Both the position numbers and the translations under genes were made by a program. From positions 372,001-436,000 of the forward strand of contig JAJEKV010000218.1 of the NCBI GenBank assembly GCA_021234155.1: a stretch of DNA of 64,000 bases, in the 5' to 3' direction. Positions within the stretch are counted from its first letter, which is position 1. Every line of letters starts with the position of its first letter. Below the pieces are notes generated by a model, which saw only the letters and a list, made by a program, of their open reading frames with translations, made no database searches and was not told where the DNA came from. Positions 46,790-58,110 of the stretch are shown piece by piece. The stretch is from Isoetes taiwanensis. Lineage: Eukaryota > Streptophyta > Lycopodiopsida > Isoetales > Isoetaceae.

Positions 46790-47700
46790 GCAGTATCAGG
46801 GTCCGCCAGGGATGCCCTCTCTCTCACACACTGTTTGGCATGTACATTGATTAGTTGGAGAGATGGCTTGCTGACAATGGAGGCAATGGAGCTCAACTTC
46901 TACACCAGATAACCAGGCAGCTGATCTATGCTGATAATGTGCTCCTGGCTCACACTCAGGCGGACATGCAATGCCATCTCGATGCCCTGGACATATTTTT
47001 CCAGGCGACTGACATGTACGTCAACTTAGCTAAGACCAAGGTGGTCCTCATATCGTCTGCACGCCAACCAAGAGCCCCAATCCTCACTTATCATGGTCAA
47101 GCTATCAAAGTGGTATCCACTTACAAACATTTGGGGGTGGAACTGGAACAATTCCATCCAGTTACGAGCCACAGCAGGTTAGAAGGCATTCTATGCAATG
47201 CAGAACAATAGCCACAATGCGTAGCTATATGATTGGACCCACCAGTCATACCTTTTTGGGGTACTAGTGGAACATGTGCTTTTATATGGGGTCGAGGTCT
47301 GGGGCCCGATTGTTTTCCCTCACCACTTGGAATGACTTGGAACAGACGTGCAGAAAGCTTTCTTGGCACGGGCCCTGGGGGTAAAGTCCGCAATTCCATA
47401 CCAGATACTGTTGCAGGAGATAGGCTTCTTGCCTCTCTAGAGGGAAGCCCTTGATCGACACATTATCTACTTCCAGAAGGTGGTCAGTATGGGCGATACT
47501 CGCCTCTCTAATCTCGCTTACACTGTGGCAATGGGGCCTCAACGCCTAAAGGCCCGCTAGCGGGAAAAGAGAGTTCAGTGGTTGGACAGATGGAATGTGT
47601 AGGAGCACAGGTGCATCCAAGTGCAAATGGAGGCAGACTGCCACAACCTCAGACAATACCTTGATACATGCTTTATCATCAAGCTATTTTGTAGGATGAG
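46790..47700 (+). pseudogene. LINE reverse-transcriptase fragment (same family as the 56-kb LINE)
   Basis: Begins at RT motif B (RQGCPLSHTLFGMYIDQLE) and continues through QLIYADNVLLAHTQADMQCH. Here the catalytic YADD is YADN. Then come VNLAKTKVVLISSARQPRAP and STYKHLGVELEQ. After frame changes it reaches the thumb region and TCFIIKLFCRMS at about 47,690. The wording is close to 60,400-60,700 (VNLAKT...TYKYLGVEF). Both ends are truncated and no 3' module or tail is present. The Asp-to-Asn change plus frameshifts make it dead. Confidence 0.8.
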
Positions 47701-48026
47701 TTAGTAAGTTTGCAAGAGCGAACCCACTAGTAAGCTTGAATGAGATTTGTGCATAACGGCAAAAAACATTTGCCATGGAAGCTAGAAAAAGAGGATCAGA
47801 CTAACTTGTAGAGATGAAGAGGAGGTGAATCATCATTGTTTCCAGGCTTTTGGGGTGACTTTATAGATGTTTAAAAATTTTAAATTCTATTAAGACCTTA
47901 GGTTGTTTAGGTGGGACGATGTTGCAAACATCTATCAACATTCGTAGTACATGTTAAAGATGGTTTATAGCGTTGGGTGACGATTTTGTGATTACTTAAT
48001 ACATTTGGTTTGTGCCTTTGTGGTCT

Positions 48027-48175
48027 AGCTGGTTGTGTTTATGGTTTACAGGTAGTAGTAAGTTTGTTTATGGGTTGTTGAACATATAGCTGGTTGTGTT
48101 GATGGTTTATAGCTAATAGTAAGTTTGTTTGTGGGTTGGTCAACGTATAGATGATTGTGTTTATGGTTTATCTTA
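48027..48175. repeat. Tandem repeat, about 65-bp period
   Basis: TAGCTGGTTGTGTTTATGGT and TAGTAAGTTTGTTT-TGGGTT occur about two and a half times. Non-coding. The flanks (47,701-48,026 and 48,176-48,700) show nothing else. Confidence 0.75.
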
Positions 48176-48701
48176 ACATATATAATTATTGGAGGGCGAT
48201 TCTTTTGGCATATTACTTCAAGATTCTTTTCTATGATCACGACACGTTAGCTTTTTTCGTGCGCAACACTTCTATTGCATCTATAGATCATAGTAAGTTA
48301 TAGTCTGGGAATATCACATAATATAGTTATGTAAAGTCATGATCAAATTGTCAAAGAGTTGATACCCTACTTTTGTTTTGTTTTATGTGGAATGCCCTTA
48401 TAATATATTTGTATTTAGATTATTACTTTGCTATGGTGCCCAAGAAGCTGCAAGAAGTTATGATGATGCAGCGGTTAAGAATAATGGGCAGAACAGCCAG
48501 GTTGAATTTTTCAAAAAAGTCATATTCTGCCATATAATCCAGCCCAAGCTTAAAACTCCTCTACCTTTGGAAAGCAAACACAGCTAAGAATCATCAAAAG
48601 CTTATGAAGGCTTTAGTCTTGATGAAGAAGCAGCAAGAAAGATCACCTATATTTGTAGTATAATAAGAAGTGACAAAGTGCCACAAGTCTAATCCCATAA
48701 C

Positions 48702-48902
48702 TCCAGCAATTGAAAAGAAAAACAAATAAGAGAAAAATACGCATATGTACATGGTTTGACTATTATGCCAGCAATTGAAAAGAAAAACAAATAAGAGAAG
48801 ACTACATACATGGTTTGTTGCTAAAAGCCCCAAAAACCCATTGAAAAGAAAAACAAATAAGAGAAGACTACGTATGTACTGCTAAAAGCCCCAAAACCCA
48901 TT
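48702..48902. repeat. Tandem repeat, about 70-bp period, three units
   Basis: ATTGAAAAGAAAAACAAATA-AGAGAA, a short variable part and TACATGGTTTG or GCTAAAAGCCCCAAAACCCA. Three imperfect copies. Non-coding. Confidence 0.8.
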
Positions 48903-49022
48903 CTGTGATTCATTTTCATATATTTGGGACCATAGATGTCAAATGCCATTTCCTCTAGCAAACCATTATTTAATTTCATATACTAAAGGATTGCCAACAT
49001 AAAAACTAATGTCAACATAAAA

Positions 49023-49156
49023 ACAAATCCCTTATAGCACAGTTATTGACAGTTCCAACGTTTACCCTAATTTAGATGCTAAAGATGACCTCACGAATCC
49101 CTTATAGCATAGTATTGACAGTTCCAACGTTTACCCTAATTTAGATGCTAAAGATG
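49023..49156. repeat. Direct repeat of about 67 bp, occupied by a MITE in the last unit
   Basis: ATCCCTTATAGCA-AGT-ATT, GACAGTTCCAACGTTTACCC and TAATTTAGATGCTAAAGATG, twice in tandem. The second unit is interrupted by the 182-bp MITE right after GCTAAAGATG. The first unit shows the uninterrupted continuation (GACCTCACGAATC). Confidence 0.85.
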
Positions 49157-49338
49157 GAGCCCAGTAAATATCGGACGCTGACATGTTATACCCACGGGCA
49201 TATCCGTGGTATATCCGTGTGTTTGATATGTTATAGCCACGCCCAAAAAAAATTACACGGCGTTTTCGTGGACTTAGCGGATTTTTCGCCATTTAAGGCT
49301 GGGTATAACATGTCAGTGTCCGACATTTACCGCGATGG
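49157..49338. mobile_element. 182-bp MITE with long imperfect TIRs (Mutator-like?)
   Basis: Left end GAGCCCAGTAAATATCGGAC, then GCTGACATGTTATACCCA. Right end, reverse complement, CCATCGCGGTAAATGTCGGA, then CACTGACATGTTATACCCA. The arms of about 40 bp cover nearly half the element. The target duplication is GCTAAAGATG (49,147-49,156 and 49,339-49,348), 9-10 bp, consistent with Mutator-like elements. The neighbouring tandem unit is an empty site. The open frame across it is an accident of the palindrome. Confidence 0.8.
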
Positions 49339-49429
49339 GCTAAAGATGACCTCTCGAATGAGAGCCGAGGAACCATCATTCAAATATTTTTAGAATATGT
49401 CTTAATTTTGGGACAAAATTAGATTGCTA

Positions 49430-49870
49430 CTTTTTCTGCCGTTGCCACTTTTGCCGCTTTTTTCCTTTCCCGCCCGTGTGCTTAAAATTGTTTGATTTCC
49501 TTTCCCTCGCGTCACGCCCGTTTTCTTTTTTTCCACTTTTGTTTTCCTCCCCTTTTTTTTCTTTCCTCTCCCATTTCGTTTTTTTCCCTCTCCCATTTTA
49601 TTTTTCATTTCCGCCAGAGCGTGGCTTCTTTTTCCGCCGCCAGTGTGGCTTCCCTCTCCCATTTCGTTTTCTTTTCTGCCCTAGCATGGAGCGGATATGG
49701 CGTGAAGTAGCGGGTATGGACAACAAAGGATATGCCATTTCGTTTTCTTTTCTGCCCTAGTATGGAGCGGATATGGCGTGAAGTAGCGGGTATGGACAGC
49801 AAAGGATATGGCATGAACATCAGCGGATATGGACAGCAAAGAATATAGCATGAACAACAGCGGATATGGC
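49430..49870. repeat. Pyrimidine-rich stretch plus GCGGATATGGC repeats
   Basis: 49,440-49,620 is C/T-rich. From 49,655 a block of about 75 bp is duplicated (TTTTCTTTTCTGCCCTAG, AGCGGATATGGCGTGAAGTA, GCGGGTATGGACA-CAAAGGA). Shorter GCGGATATGGC/ATGAACA units follow to 49,870. Non-coding; frames here are compositional. Confidence 0.7.
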
Positions 49871-50097
49871 ATGAAGTAAGGTACAGAATATGACTGCAGT
49901 ATGAAATATGATATGAAATAACATACACAAAACGGCAGAAGAATGTGGATTTTGCAAACAGTAGAAGAAGATGGCCAAATTTTGGAGCGAAAGACAAGCA
50001 TGGAAAATCGGACTTGGAATGGGGGTTTTGTGCAGTTTTGTTTCAGATACTTGCTTGGATTATAGTCAATGATTAAGTAGCACCTATGATGATTCGT

Positions 50098-50496
50098 CTA
50101 TAAATTGTTAAATGAGTTTTGCTCTTCAGCATTAGCAATATGCAACGAGCATGCTTCTGTGTTGGAATTGGAGCCAATGTTTAATAATCCTTTTTTAGCC
50201 ACTTCTGTAGGAGAATTAGATGGAAAATAGAACTGCAATGAGCCTGTGGTTTCATGTGTTTCTTCAAATAGCAGGGGATTACTAATCATAAGATATATGC
50301 TTTTCTCAGTGGCCAAGAGCTGCAGCATGTTGGGCCGTCTCTGGTGGTTTGTATTTTTGTGCATGCTTAAATTAAAAAAATATGGAAAGACTATGTAGAT
50401 ATGGCCCTCATTGCAGATATCAACGATGGCAATCACAGGTGCGCAGGTGAGCAAAACAGAATAGAAATCTATATTTGATGGGGTTATAAGATTCAT
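50098..50496 (-). CDS. Unassigned ORF (132 codons)
   Basis: Open frame with ordinary composition (LLTCAPVIAIVDICNEGHIY, EETHETTGSLQFYFPSNSPT). I recognise no domain. It could be a captured gene fragment like the SPT16 pieces nearby, or chance. The stretch 50,500-51,700 on the plus strand also has exon-like patches (GTEGDEETGALEQIQAVEIE at about 50,590) that I cannot name. Confidence 0.25.
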   Translation of the reverse strand: MNLITPSNIDFYSVLLTCAPVIAIVDICNEGHIYIVFPYFFNLSMHKNTNHQRRPNMLQLLATEKSIYLMISNPLLFEETHETTGSLQFYFPSNSPTEVAKKGLLNIGSNSNTEACSLHIANAEEQNSFNNL

Positions 50497-51544
50497 AGTC
50501 TATTTGATTTTCAAGTTACACAGTTATACATTTTCAGACGAAATTTATAGATGATGTTCTTGTCTGGAGGTAGTACAATAATACCAGGTACTGAAGGAGA
50601 TGAAGAAACAGGGGCTTTGGAGCAGATTCAAGCAGTAGAGATTGAAGAAAATGGGACAACTTGGCTGCTCTATTTTGGGTCATATTACTCTGTTTCATGT
50701 GACTTTGGAAGCCTTTTCATGGTCTGAATATATTTAATCTTCTTAAGTTGTCATATTTCTTGCATTTACCGCACTCAGGACCTTTGTATATGGTTATTTC
50801 TTTCTTTCTAGTCTGGGATTCAACCCACCGTGGAAGAAAGTTGTAACTGAGATGCAGATTTTGCAGCTATTTCTGAGTCTTATAGCATCTGCAGCTCTTT
50901 TGTATCTCCAGTATAAGGAAGGGAAGAATGTTCAGGGCTAGACATATGCATATATAATAGTTTCAACAATCTGGTATTGTTGCTTCTGCTGATGATGGCT
51001 ACAGAAGGAATTAGTTGGTCTCTGTTACTTCCAAAAAAAAGAGATTAAAAAAGAGTAATCTGGAACTGCCATCCATAGCTCACTCATCTCAAACAGGGGT
51101 TGGAGCAGATCCATCAGGGTATTATTGCAGTGGAACGTATTGGAGCTAAGGTTGGTGAAGAAGATGGCGCTTGAATAAGAGCTACAGTTCTGTTGGTCTG
51201 AAAAGGATGGCAGTTTGTGGGTTCCCAATTGCATAACAGTCTTAAACTTTTCTACATTCTAAAGCATCAGTTACGCCACAGCTACACGTAGAAGCTTGAC
51301 TTTGTTGCACTATTATAGCTGGTGAAATCGCGCTTGGCGCGATTTAACCCTGACGTCTTGTCACAATTTTATCTTCTAGAGTGTTTTTTAGGACATCACC
51401 TTTATTGATTGTACAGATATTGCAGCTTTTTTGGCTAAAATACTACAAGGAATTGTTAAAAAGATATGAATATGTTTATATATTGGAGTGATTTTATCTT
51501 CTTTCTTATTTTGGGAGGGGGTTGGGTTTCGTGCCAGCCGCATG

Positions 51545-51562
51545 TAACGCCGCATGCGGCGT
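51545..51562. repeat. Perfect 18-bp palindrome
   Basis: AACGCCGCATGCGGCGTT in a GC-rich patch (51,520-51,660). No further structure around it. Confidence 0.6.
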
Positions 51563-51729
51563 TCCCATGGTCTTGCGGCCCCCCTCCGGCATCCAGCTTC
51601 CCCCCTCGGGGATCCAACGAGTTGGCGAAATTAAATTGCCTGTTTTTGAAGAGGCCCGGCAGCATTGAATGATGGGATTTGAATTATGGAATCATTTGAA
51701 GCATTTAAGCTCACAATTTTTGTGCTTTC

Positions 51730-52060
51730 GGCTTGGCTCTTGGCGCCTCAAAAGCGGTCGATCATCGCCATCTTGGGGGCGACTCTTGGCGCCTCAAGCG
51801 CAGTCTGTCATCGCCATACTGGTTGGCGCCGGCCAGTTTGCCCGACTCGATTGATCAAGCGGTGGGTTTATTTTTGTATCGGGGTTACGTTTGGGCGCCC
51901 GGCAGTCTGCCCGACTCTGATTGATCAAGCAGGTTGGTTTATTTTTGTATCAGGGTCGATGCAGCTTGATAATGCCATTGCAAATATCTTACACCTAACC
52001 AAGTTTTTTTTTCTGCTGGAAGTCTTTTCTTTGCTCGAAGTCTTTTCTTTGCAAGTATAA
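51730..52060. repeat. Compound tandem duplications
   Basis: Two copies of GGCGCCTCAA-GCG-GTC, ATCGCCAT. Then two copies of TTGCCCGACTCGATTGATCA with GGTTTATTTTTGTATC. Then two of GAAGTCTTTTCTTTGC. These account for the apparent open frames. 52,061-52,550 holds nothing else that I can identify. Confidence 0.7.
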
Positions 52061-52554
52061 CCAAGTCTGCTATTCTGCTCGAAGCATTTATTTACTTGCC
52101 CTCACGGTGTTTATAGTTACATTTACCACTTATGTGAGTTGAATTTCAAATTTGGGTTTTGTTTGATCTTAAAAGCGTGTGCTTGAGACTTTGTTGTTTC
52201 TTTGGGAACCATGCTTATGGACTATAGATTTCTATTTGCAGTTCAATAAGCAAATTCAGTGTGCAGTAAGTATCGGCTTAAAAATATTGTTCAAAAGATT
52301 ATGCCCCATGTCTGATTTGGTCTGCTCAAACATGATTTATACTAGAAGTAGTTTCTAATTTTGGTTGAAGCACAAAGAATGCGCTCTAAAAGCTTGGTTT
52401 CTGCTATCAGGTGAAGCACAATCAGCGTGCCTTTTCTGGTGAACTTCAGTGGGGGAGCCAGTTTTGCATCCTATATCTGATAGGTACAATTGCTACGTGC
52501 TTTTATTAATAGAGTATCATTTGCTATATCTGATAGGTACAAATGCTACGTGCT

Positions 52555-52612
52555 TTTTGACTTTACTTGGATCAAGAATTACACTTTCTGTGTCATCCAT
52601 AAGCTCTGATTT
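52555..52612 (-). pseudogene. SPT16 exon fragment, second partial copy
   Basis: Repeats 53,027-53,085 almost exactly. On the minus strand it reads SELMDDTESVILDPSKV and stops abruptly at both ends. Probably an internal duplication of the captured SPT16 piece. Confidence 0.5.
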
Positions 52613-53021
52613 GTAGATGTCTGAAAATGTTGCATTGATCTTTGAGTCTGTGCCCCCTTTTATGGCTGATCCTGTCTTTACATAAAGAGTATATACACAA
52701 GTTTCCTGCAGAAGAACAACTTTGTCAACAAATGCAGAAATTGGAGTAATTTACATTTTGTTTTGCATAGCAGAATCATCTTAACTGATGCACCCTACCC
52801 TCTGTTAGTGCTGCAGAATTGAATCTCCCAAATGTTGTCCCTGTTAGAAGGCACAGAACCAAGAAGATGCCAAGGAGTGTATTATAGGCTGCCATTTTAG
52901 CAGAAGCTATGCGCTCTTCGATATGCCCTGTTCATCAAATGTGGTTTAGGCCATAGAAAAGCTAGATATCTAGATCTGACTATATAAGTGTTAGGTACAA
53001 TTGCAGGGTTTCCATATGTTA

Positions 53022-53321
53022 CAAGATCTGACTTTACTTGGATCAAGAATTACACTTTCTGTGTCATCCATAAGCTCTGATTGTTTTACAGTTTTCTCAT
53101 CGCCAATGATTACTTCTAATTTTTTAACAACATAATGTGCCAATACTGAAGCGCTCCAAGAAGCTGTCTTTTTTATACATTCAATTGAATGGGTATCCTT
53201 CACTTTAAAATTTCGGAAAAAGCCTCCGTGACATCCACCTGTTCTAAGCCTGAATTTCCAAGAATGTCTGCCCACTTCTCCATCAATGGGCCTTCAATAG
53301 CCTCCTTAGGCAAGACCCCAA
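53022..53321 (-). pseudogene. FACT complex subunit SPT16 fragment
   Basis: The minus strand reads GVLPKEAIEGPLMEKWADIL, GNSGLEQVDVTEAFSEIL, a frameshift, then KVKDTHSIECIKKTASWSAS and KLEVIIGDEKTVKQSELMDD, ending DTESVILDPSKVR. The order resembles the peptidase-like N-terminal domain of plant SPT16, the histone-chaperone subunit of FACT that acts with SSRP1 on chromatin. An intron acceptor (CATCTATTTCAG) precedes it at 53,322, so it is a genomic rather than retro-copied fragment. One frameshift and no flanking exons that I can find. The family call is by memory of the motif run. Confidence 0.65.
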
Positions 53322-53739
53322 CTGAAATAGATGAAGATTTACAATGGGACTTGACTGCGGTTTCCACAAAACCTTATCACAGCGGTTTCCACAAGCATTA
53401 AGTTATTTCTGTTTTTATCTCTTATTTCGTGGCAGCTTTGTTTATGACAATAATAACCCGGTAATTCATGGCGATTGGAGTGGCGACCATCTATTTAGTC
53501 TTTGCGATGGAGTGGCAGCCATCTATTTCTGTGGCACTATCAGGGTGGCATACTTGGCTGGTCGCTTGATTGCTCTTGCAAGGTTAGTTGGAATTTTTAG
53601 TTGTGTATATTGCTTGGTTTTCCAAAGTGTACGTCAATAAGAGTCTTGGGTAGAATGTCCAATAGCCTTTCATATTGAGTCATAGGGTTGTTTATGTTAT
53701 GTTCAATAGTGTCCAAGTCTGAACCGTGTCCATGCCAGT

Positions 53740-54129
53740 CCGTGTCTGAACTTGCTCTAATTTATTTTCCTTTCCTATTTTATGTAGATGGTGAAAATCT
53801 TGGTGCCATGGTATGCCTTTGGCGGCCATGTTGCCGAATGTTTGATTCGAAAGGAGGTGCACGTCAGTCGCATCTCCTTTGTTGTCAAAGCCTTGGGGTC
53901 GTGGTATGAGTGGCAGCCTTGGAGGCCATGTCCAAAGTGTATTTCTGAGTTGACAAGTGTTGATATTGAGAAGCTTATTCTCAAGCTTGAAAACTTCTAC
54001 AAAGAGAGTGTTATTGTGGAAGTAAAGGAGGTCAAACAAGTCATTGATGACATGCTGTTTGCATTGAGAAATGGGGAAGATGGTTGTGAGAGTAACATGG
54101 ATGAAGAGGTTAGGAACGCAGCAGCATAG
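53740..54129 (+). CDS. Unassigned last exon (C-rich patch, Glu/Val-rich tail)
   Basis: After an acceptor-like TTTTATGTAG at 53,787 the frame reads VKILVPWYAFGGHVAECLIR, then WQPWRPCPKCISELTSVDIE and KESVIVEVKEVKQVIDDMLF. It stops at 54,127. A possible upstream exon (about 53,440-53,580) reads NNNPVIHGDWSGDHLF. I do not recognise it. It may belong to the Helitron downstream or be a captured gene. 54,130-54,910 shows no gene. Confidence 0.35.
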
Positions 54130-54910
54130 TGCGAGTTTCTTTTTTGTATGTTTCCATTTTGAAGATGCTATTGTAGCATTTGTTTTTTGATAAAAGAGTA
54201 TCTCTTTAGAATACTCTTCTATTGTACTTTATCAAACTTATGAGGTACATGCCTTATGTACCCTTTTGATGTAATCAAAAACTCTGGTCAAAGGATAAAA
54301 AAACTTATCTACTTATTGTAGTCCCTTCTATTCTGTTCACTTGAGGCTATCCATTTCTTCTTTTTGTGACGTTTGACGTTGCTAAAACATTTAAGGTAGA
54401 CATTTAGGTGTTGTCGAGGTGGAAACTCTAAAACATTTAACTTGGCATTATATGTCAAATTAATGAGCTTTGCACCCATTTGGACCGCAATGGATACCCA
54501 AGCTCAATTTTGTTCTTTGATGTGCTCCTTTATTGGTTTGCATCTCTAATTCTTCCAAATCTTTTTTCACGTTTAGTGGTCATCTCACATTTAAATACTA
54601 GACCAAGAGCCTTTTGGGTTCCATGGGTCGTGTGATACGATCTTTGGTTGCAAGTTTAGAAATGCTGGCATGGGCATGTAGTGTGTTTGAGGTCTGTTCC
54701 CTATTAGTGGAATTTTTGTCTACCAATGTCTAATATCTAGGAGTCAGGCTTTGGACTTATGTAAAGTCTAAATGTGTTCATGTAGTACTATTGAATTATT
54801 ATTTTGTTGGCACATATGAAAATATATATCGGTGTAAATTTGTATGCCTAAGTAGACCATTGGCGTATATACCCCATTGAAATACATAACCTCATCTTCA
54901 TGTTTAGGGT

Positions 54911-56035
54911 ATGGTGACATCAAAAACCATGAGTCCTAGAACTTATAAAGATGGCCAGGGAACACATGCTACACCCGAACAAGAATCAAGGTCAGCTAGG
55001 AAGAGGCGTCTGGCCCGGAAACGTAAATTGACATGGAGAGCACGAGCACGTGCAACGAGGGAAGATAGTAATGTGGATGACCGTGCATGCGAGGGAGATG
55101 GAATTGCCTATGGAACTATTGCAAGAAACTTGCAACAAGAACTTGACGATTGTATAACGGTCCATGCATCAACAAGTGTGGAGCTTGGGAGTTCGTTGAC
55201 AAGTGAGATTGTGAATGGTGATGGTGTTGAGGGTCTATCAGCACATGTAACTATGTGTAACACGCCTTTGAATCTTGCTCAAACTCCAGATGTTGTACGA
55301 CAAAATCCCAGATATCAAACACCTAAAAGATTGGAGACTATATTAGAGAAAACTAGGCGTCAGGTACGAAGACGTGTGGCCAAAGCTAGAGCATTAGCAA
55401 GAGAATTTGAGAATGTTAGCTTAACTCCAGGAAGCACAACAATGGCATCATGTTTGACAGACCAATGTGAGAATGTGTTCGCTGGAGGTAACATTGCAGC
55501 AATGCTTGGTGAGTATTCTGGACATCGCGACGTAGTGCAGGCTACCATTCCCATGCAAAGTGAGAATGTTGTTGCAGATGGTGATGTAGTGGAAGCGGTA
55601 TCGCATTTAAATCCTGTTGCAGACGTGCCTCATGAAGAACCAAGTAGCATTGGGGCACGTGTTAGCATGAGAAGGATGAATCTTAGGCATGTAGAGGCAT
55701 TCAAGGATGATGATGGAGATGCACCACAAGCTGATGCAATAATAAGGCGAAGGGTTGGATTTTGGAAAATAGCTTGGAGTCTTTGCATCTCATAATATTG
55801 CGATGCAGGAAGGATGAGCAAAAAATGCAAGCTTTGTGGGGCCTTGCTATGGAAGGATGAACTTGGTACATTTTGTTGTTCAAATGGGAAGGTTTCATTG
55901 CCACCCTTCCCGACCCCCCCTCCAGCTCTCATGGACCTGTACACAAGGAAGGATGACGTTGGAAAGGACTTCCGATTTGGTATTAGAAAATATAACAATG
56001 CTCTTGCATTTGCCTCATTGGCTGTCAAACTCGAT
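54911..56035 (+). pseudogene. Helitron RepHel, N-terminal part
   Basis: Begins with a basic N-terminus (RSARKRRLARKRKLTWRARA) and a second basic stretch (KTRRQVRRRVAKARALAREF) in a 294-codon frame, followed by a frameshift near 55,790. Then comes the conserved Helitron zinc region CKLCGALLWKDELGTFCC with KVSLPPFPTPPPAL and RKYNNALAFASLAVKLD. In intact elements this leads to the GPYVFRIHGQ-like motif. Here that motif lies 6.1 kb away at 62,140 because a LINE has inserted at 56,036. RepHel is the rolling-circle replicase-helicase of Helitrons. The Helitron 5' terminus was not found. Confidence 0.8.
56026..56035. repeat. LINE target duplication, left (CAAACTCGAT)
   Basis: Matches CAAACTCCAT at 62,133-62,142 with one mismatch. 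The two flank the GC-rich LINE inside the Helitron gene. Confidence 0.65.
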
Positions 56036-56265
56036 GCCTCCCAAGCACTTCGAAAGGGTCCCTCCTTCCAGCGCCCAGCGCCCAGCCCCTTCCAGCGCCC
56101 GCGCCCTCCCAGTGCCCTTCCGGCCTTGGCGCCCTCCCGGGGCCCCTCCTCCCTCTCTCTCTAGCGCCCTCACTCCCCTTGCATAGACCCCCTTGATTTG
56201 CCCCTTTCGGCTTTCTCTCTCTAGGGTTTACAATCTCTCTCTAGACCCAAAACCCCCAAACCCCC

Positions 56266-56725
56266 AAAAGGTGCTCCGCCCGCTTTCCGGGGAGTCCCCA
56301 AACTGGATTCTAAGCACCCTTGAAGCTGACCCGAGAGACCCCTCGGACTTTGGAGCCCCCAAAACCCCCACACATTGTAGTTGTCATGTAATAATTGGGA
56401 GTGATGTTCTATTCTAATCTATGAGAAGCGTTGGCGATAGATTAGAGCGGTGGCATGTTAAATGGTGTCGTGTTATACAAAGCTTTGGAAAGACCTATGA
56501 GAAGCGGTGGCGATGGGTCAAAGTCAAAGTCAAAGTCAAAGTCAAAGGTGGTGGGCACCCCCTACCGGGTGTTCTTTGGGCTCGCTAGAAACACATAGAC
56601 ACCCCCCTGCCCACCACTTAGGGTTTCCGTTGACCAGCCCAAAAGGTGCTCCTGGCGTTGTTGAGTCCCCAAATTCAATTCTAGGCACCCTTTCCGCAGA
56701 CGAGACCCCTCAAACTTTGGGAGTC
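56266..56725 (+). repeat. Duplicated 5' UTR segment of the LINE
   Basis: AAAAGGTGCTCC, GAGTCCCCAAA, ATTCTAGGCACCCTT, GAGACCCCTC and ACTTTGG recur at about 56,266-56,357 and 56,640-56,725. Monomer-like repeats before ORF1 could be promoter units, as in some mammalian L1. (AAAGTC)n occurs at 56,519-56,546. Confidence 0.55.
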
Positions 56726-58110
56726 ATGGCCACGAAGATGGGCGGCACAGGAAACCAAAGGCGCCCCGCCACAAAGCGGTCCCGATCAGCCATCATGGAT
56801 GGGGGAGAGTCATCCTCCATGAAGAAGGAGGCTGGGGCTAAGGCTAAGGCCCCTCGGCCGAGGCCAGCCCGTAGGAAGGGATTGATTGCTTTCGAGACCA
56901 CATAGGAACTCCCTCGGCGGAGAATTGGAACCCGTCAAAGCGGGGAATGGAGGCTAACGGTGGATCGTGTGAGGCTAACAAGGTGCACTGGCTGGCATGG
57001 CGGTGGAGATGGAGTCCTCGGCATCCCATGTGCTCAAAAAGGCAAACCGGGTCGAGAAGAACCGTATCACGGGTTTGGAGACCCGCAAGACTGCCGCAGT
57101 GGAAGATGGCCTTGGCCTTGCACACTTCGCCTGCAACAGCGGAGGCTGGAGGTCGCCCGACATGCGGCCCGCCCTAGACTCTGTGTTCATCTCTGGACAC
57201 CATGACCTGAGGGAGAAGGCGCCAATCACGGGGAGGCGATGGTCCGCGGTCTCGGCCCGGTCGAGGAGGTAGAAGCGGCCACCACCATGTACGGGGAGCC
57301 TGGTGCTCTTGCAGGCGGCAGAACCGGCCGGGATCTTGAGTAAGATCCGGAACAGCAAGCGGCCCTCGGCGGCGTGTCGGGGCTTGGGGCTCGACGCTCG
57401 CTACCGAGCACGGGCTCCGGGGTTCGCGGGCAACCATCCTGTGAGCGAGCCGGGGGTCTCCCCTCGAGGTTCATAGTCAGTACTGCGGCGGTCTTGGCGA
57501 GGAGATGGCCAAGCGGCGGCCCGAGGTCCTGAAGGCGTACTCCGGAGCTTCCGGTAGGGAGCAGCGGCTCGAGGCAGCTACCCGCCCCGGCCTCCCACGG
57601 CCAGCGTGCGCCCCGCGCTAACAGCGCCCCACCCTCCAGCCACTCGCCATCCCGGCCACCTCCCGGCCACTCCCCGCCATCCAGCCACCACCACCACCCC
57701 GGCCACGGGGACCCGGCCCTCGCCCACCCCTTGACCCTGAGTATGGGAACTCCAGGGGGGGCCTTGGCGGAGAGGCCACAATCTGGTAGTTCGCGGCATG
57801 CGAGCGGCGGGGAAGTCTCGCCCACAACATCAGAACAACATTTCTCGATCGGATGACATTCCGGGAGCCGATTCACATTTCTCGAGCAGCGGCATGGGGC
57901 CATTGCCGAGGCGTGGACCGCATTGTCATATTCCGCGGTTGCGGATGCAGTGCGTGATGCCATATTGCGCGAGGGGCCGGATCTTTGAAGGGGACATCCA
58001 CATCGTGGGCCGGGACCTCACACCCCGTGCTGCAACAGAGGCACGTGAGCAGGAGCCCAGGGGGTCGGAGGCATTCGCCAGCAGGGGTGCGCCGGGGATT
58101 GGTTCGGCCC
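56726..58110 (+). pseudogene. LINE ORF1-like region, degraded
   Basis: Starts near MATKMGGTGNQRRPATKRSR (56,726), basic with KAKAPRPRPARRKG. It then shifts frame to VEKNRITGLETRKTAAVEDG and a proline-rich stretch (about 57,600-57,740). No zinc knuckle or coiled coil is evident, so the ORF1 call rests on position. Long antisense frames here reflect GC content. Confidence 0.4.

Noticed and set aside
57226-57963. 245-codon minus-strand frame in the GC-rich LINE
   Set aside because: Antisense to the LINE ORF1 region in GC-rich DNA where stops are rare. Proline/arginine/glycine composition with no domain.
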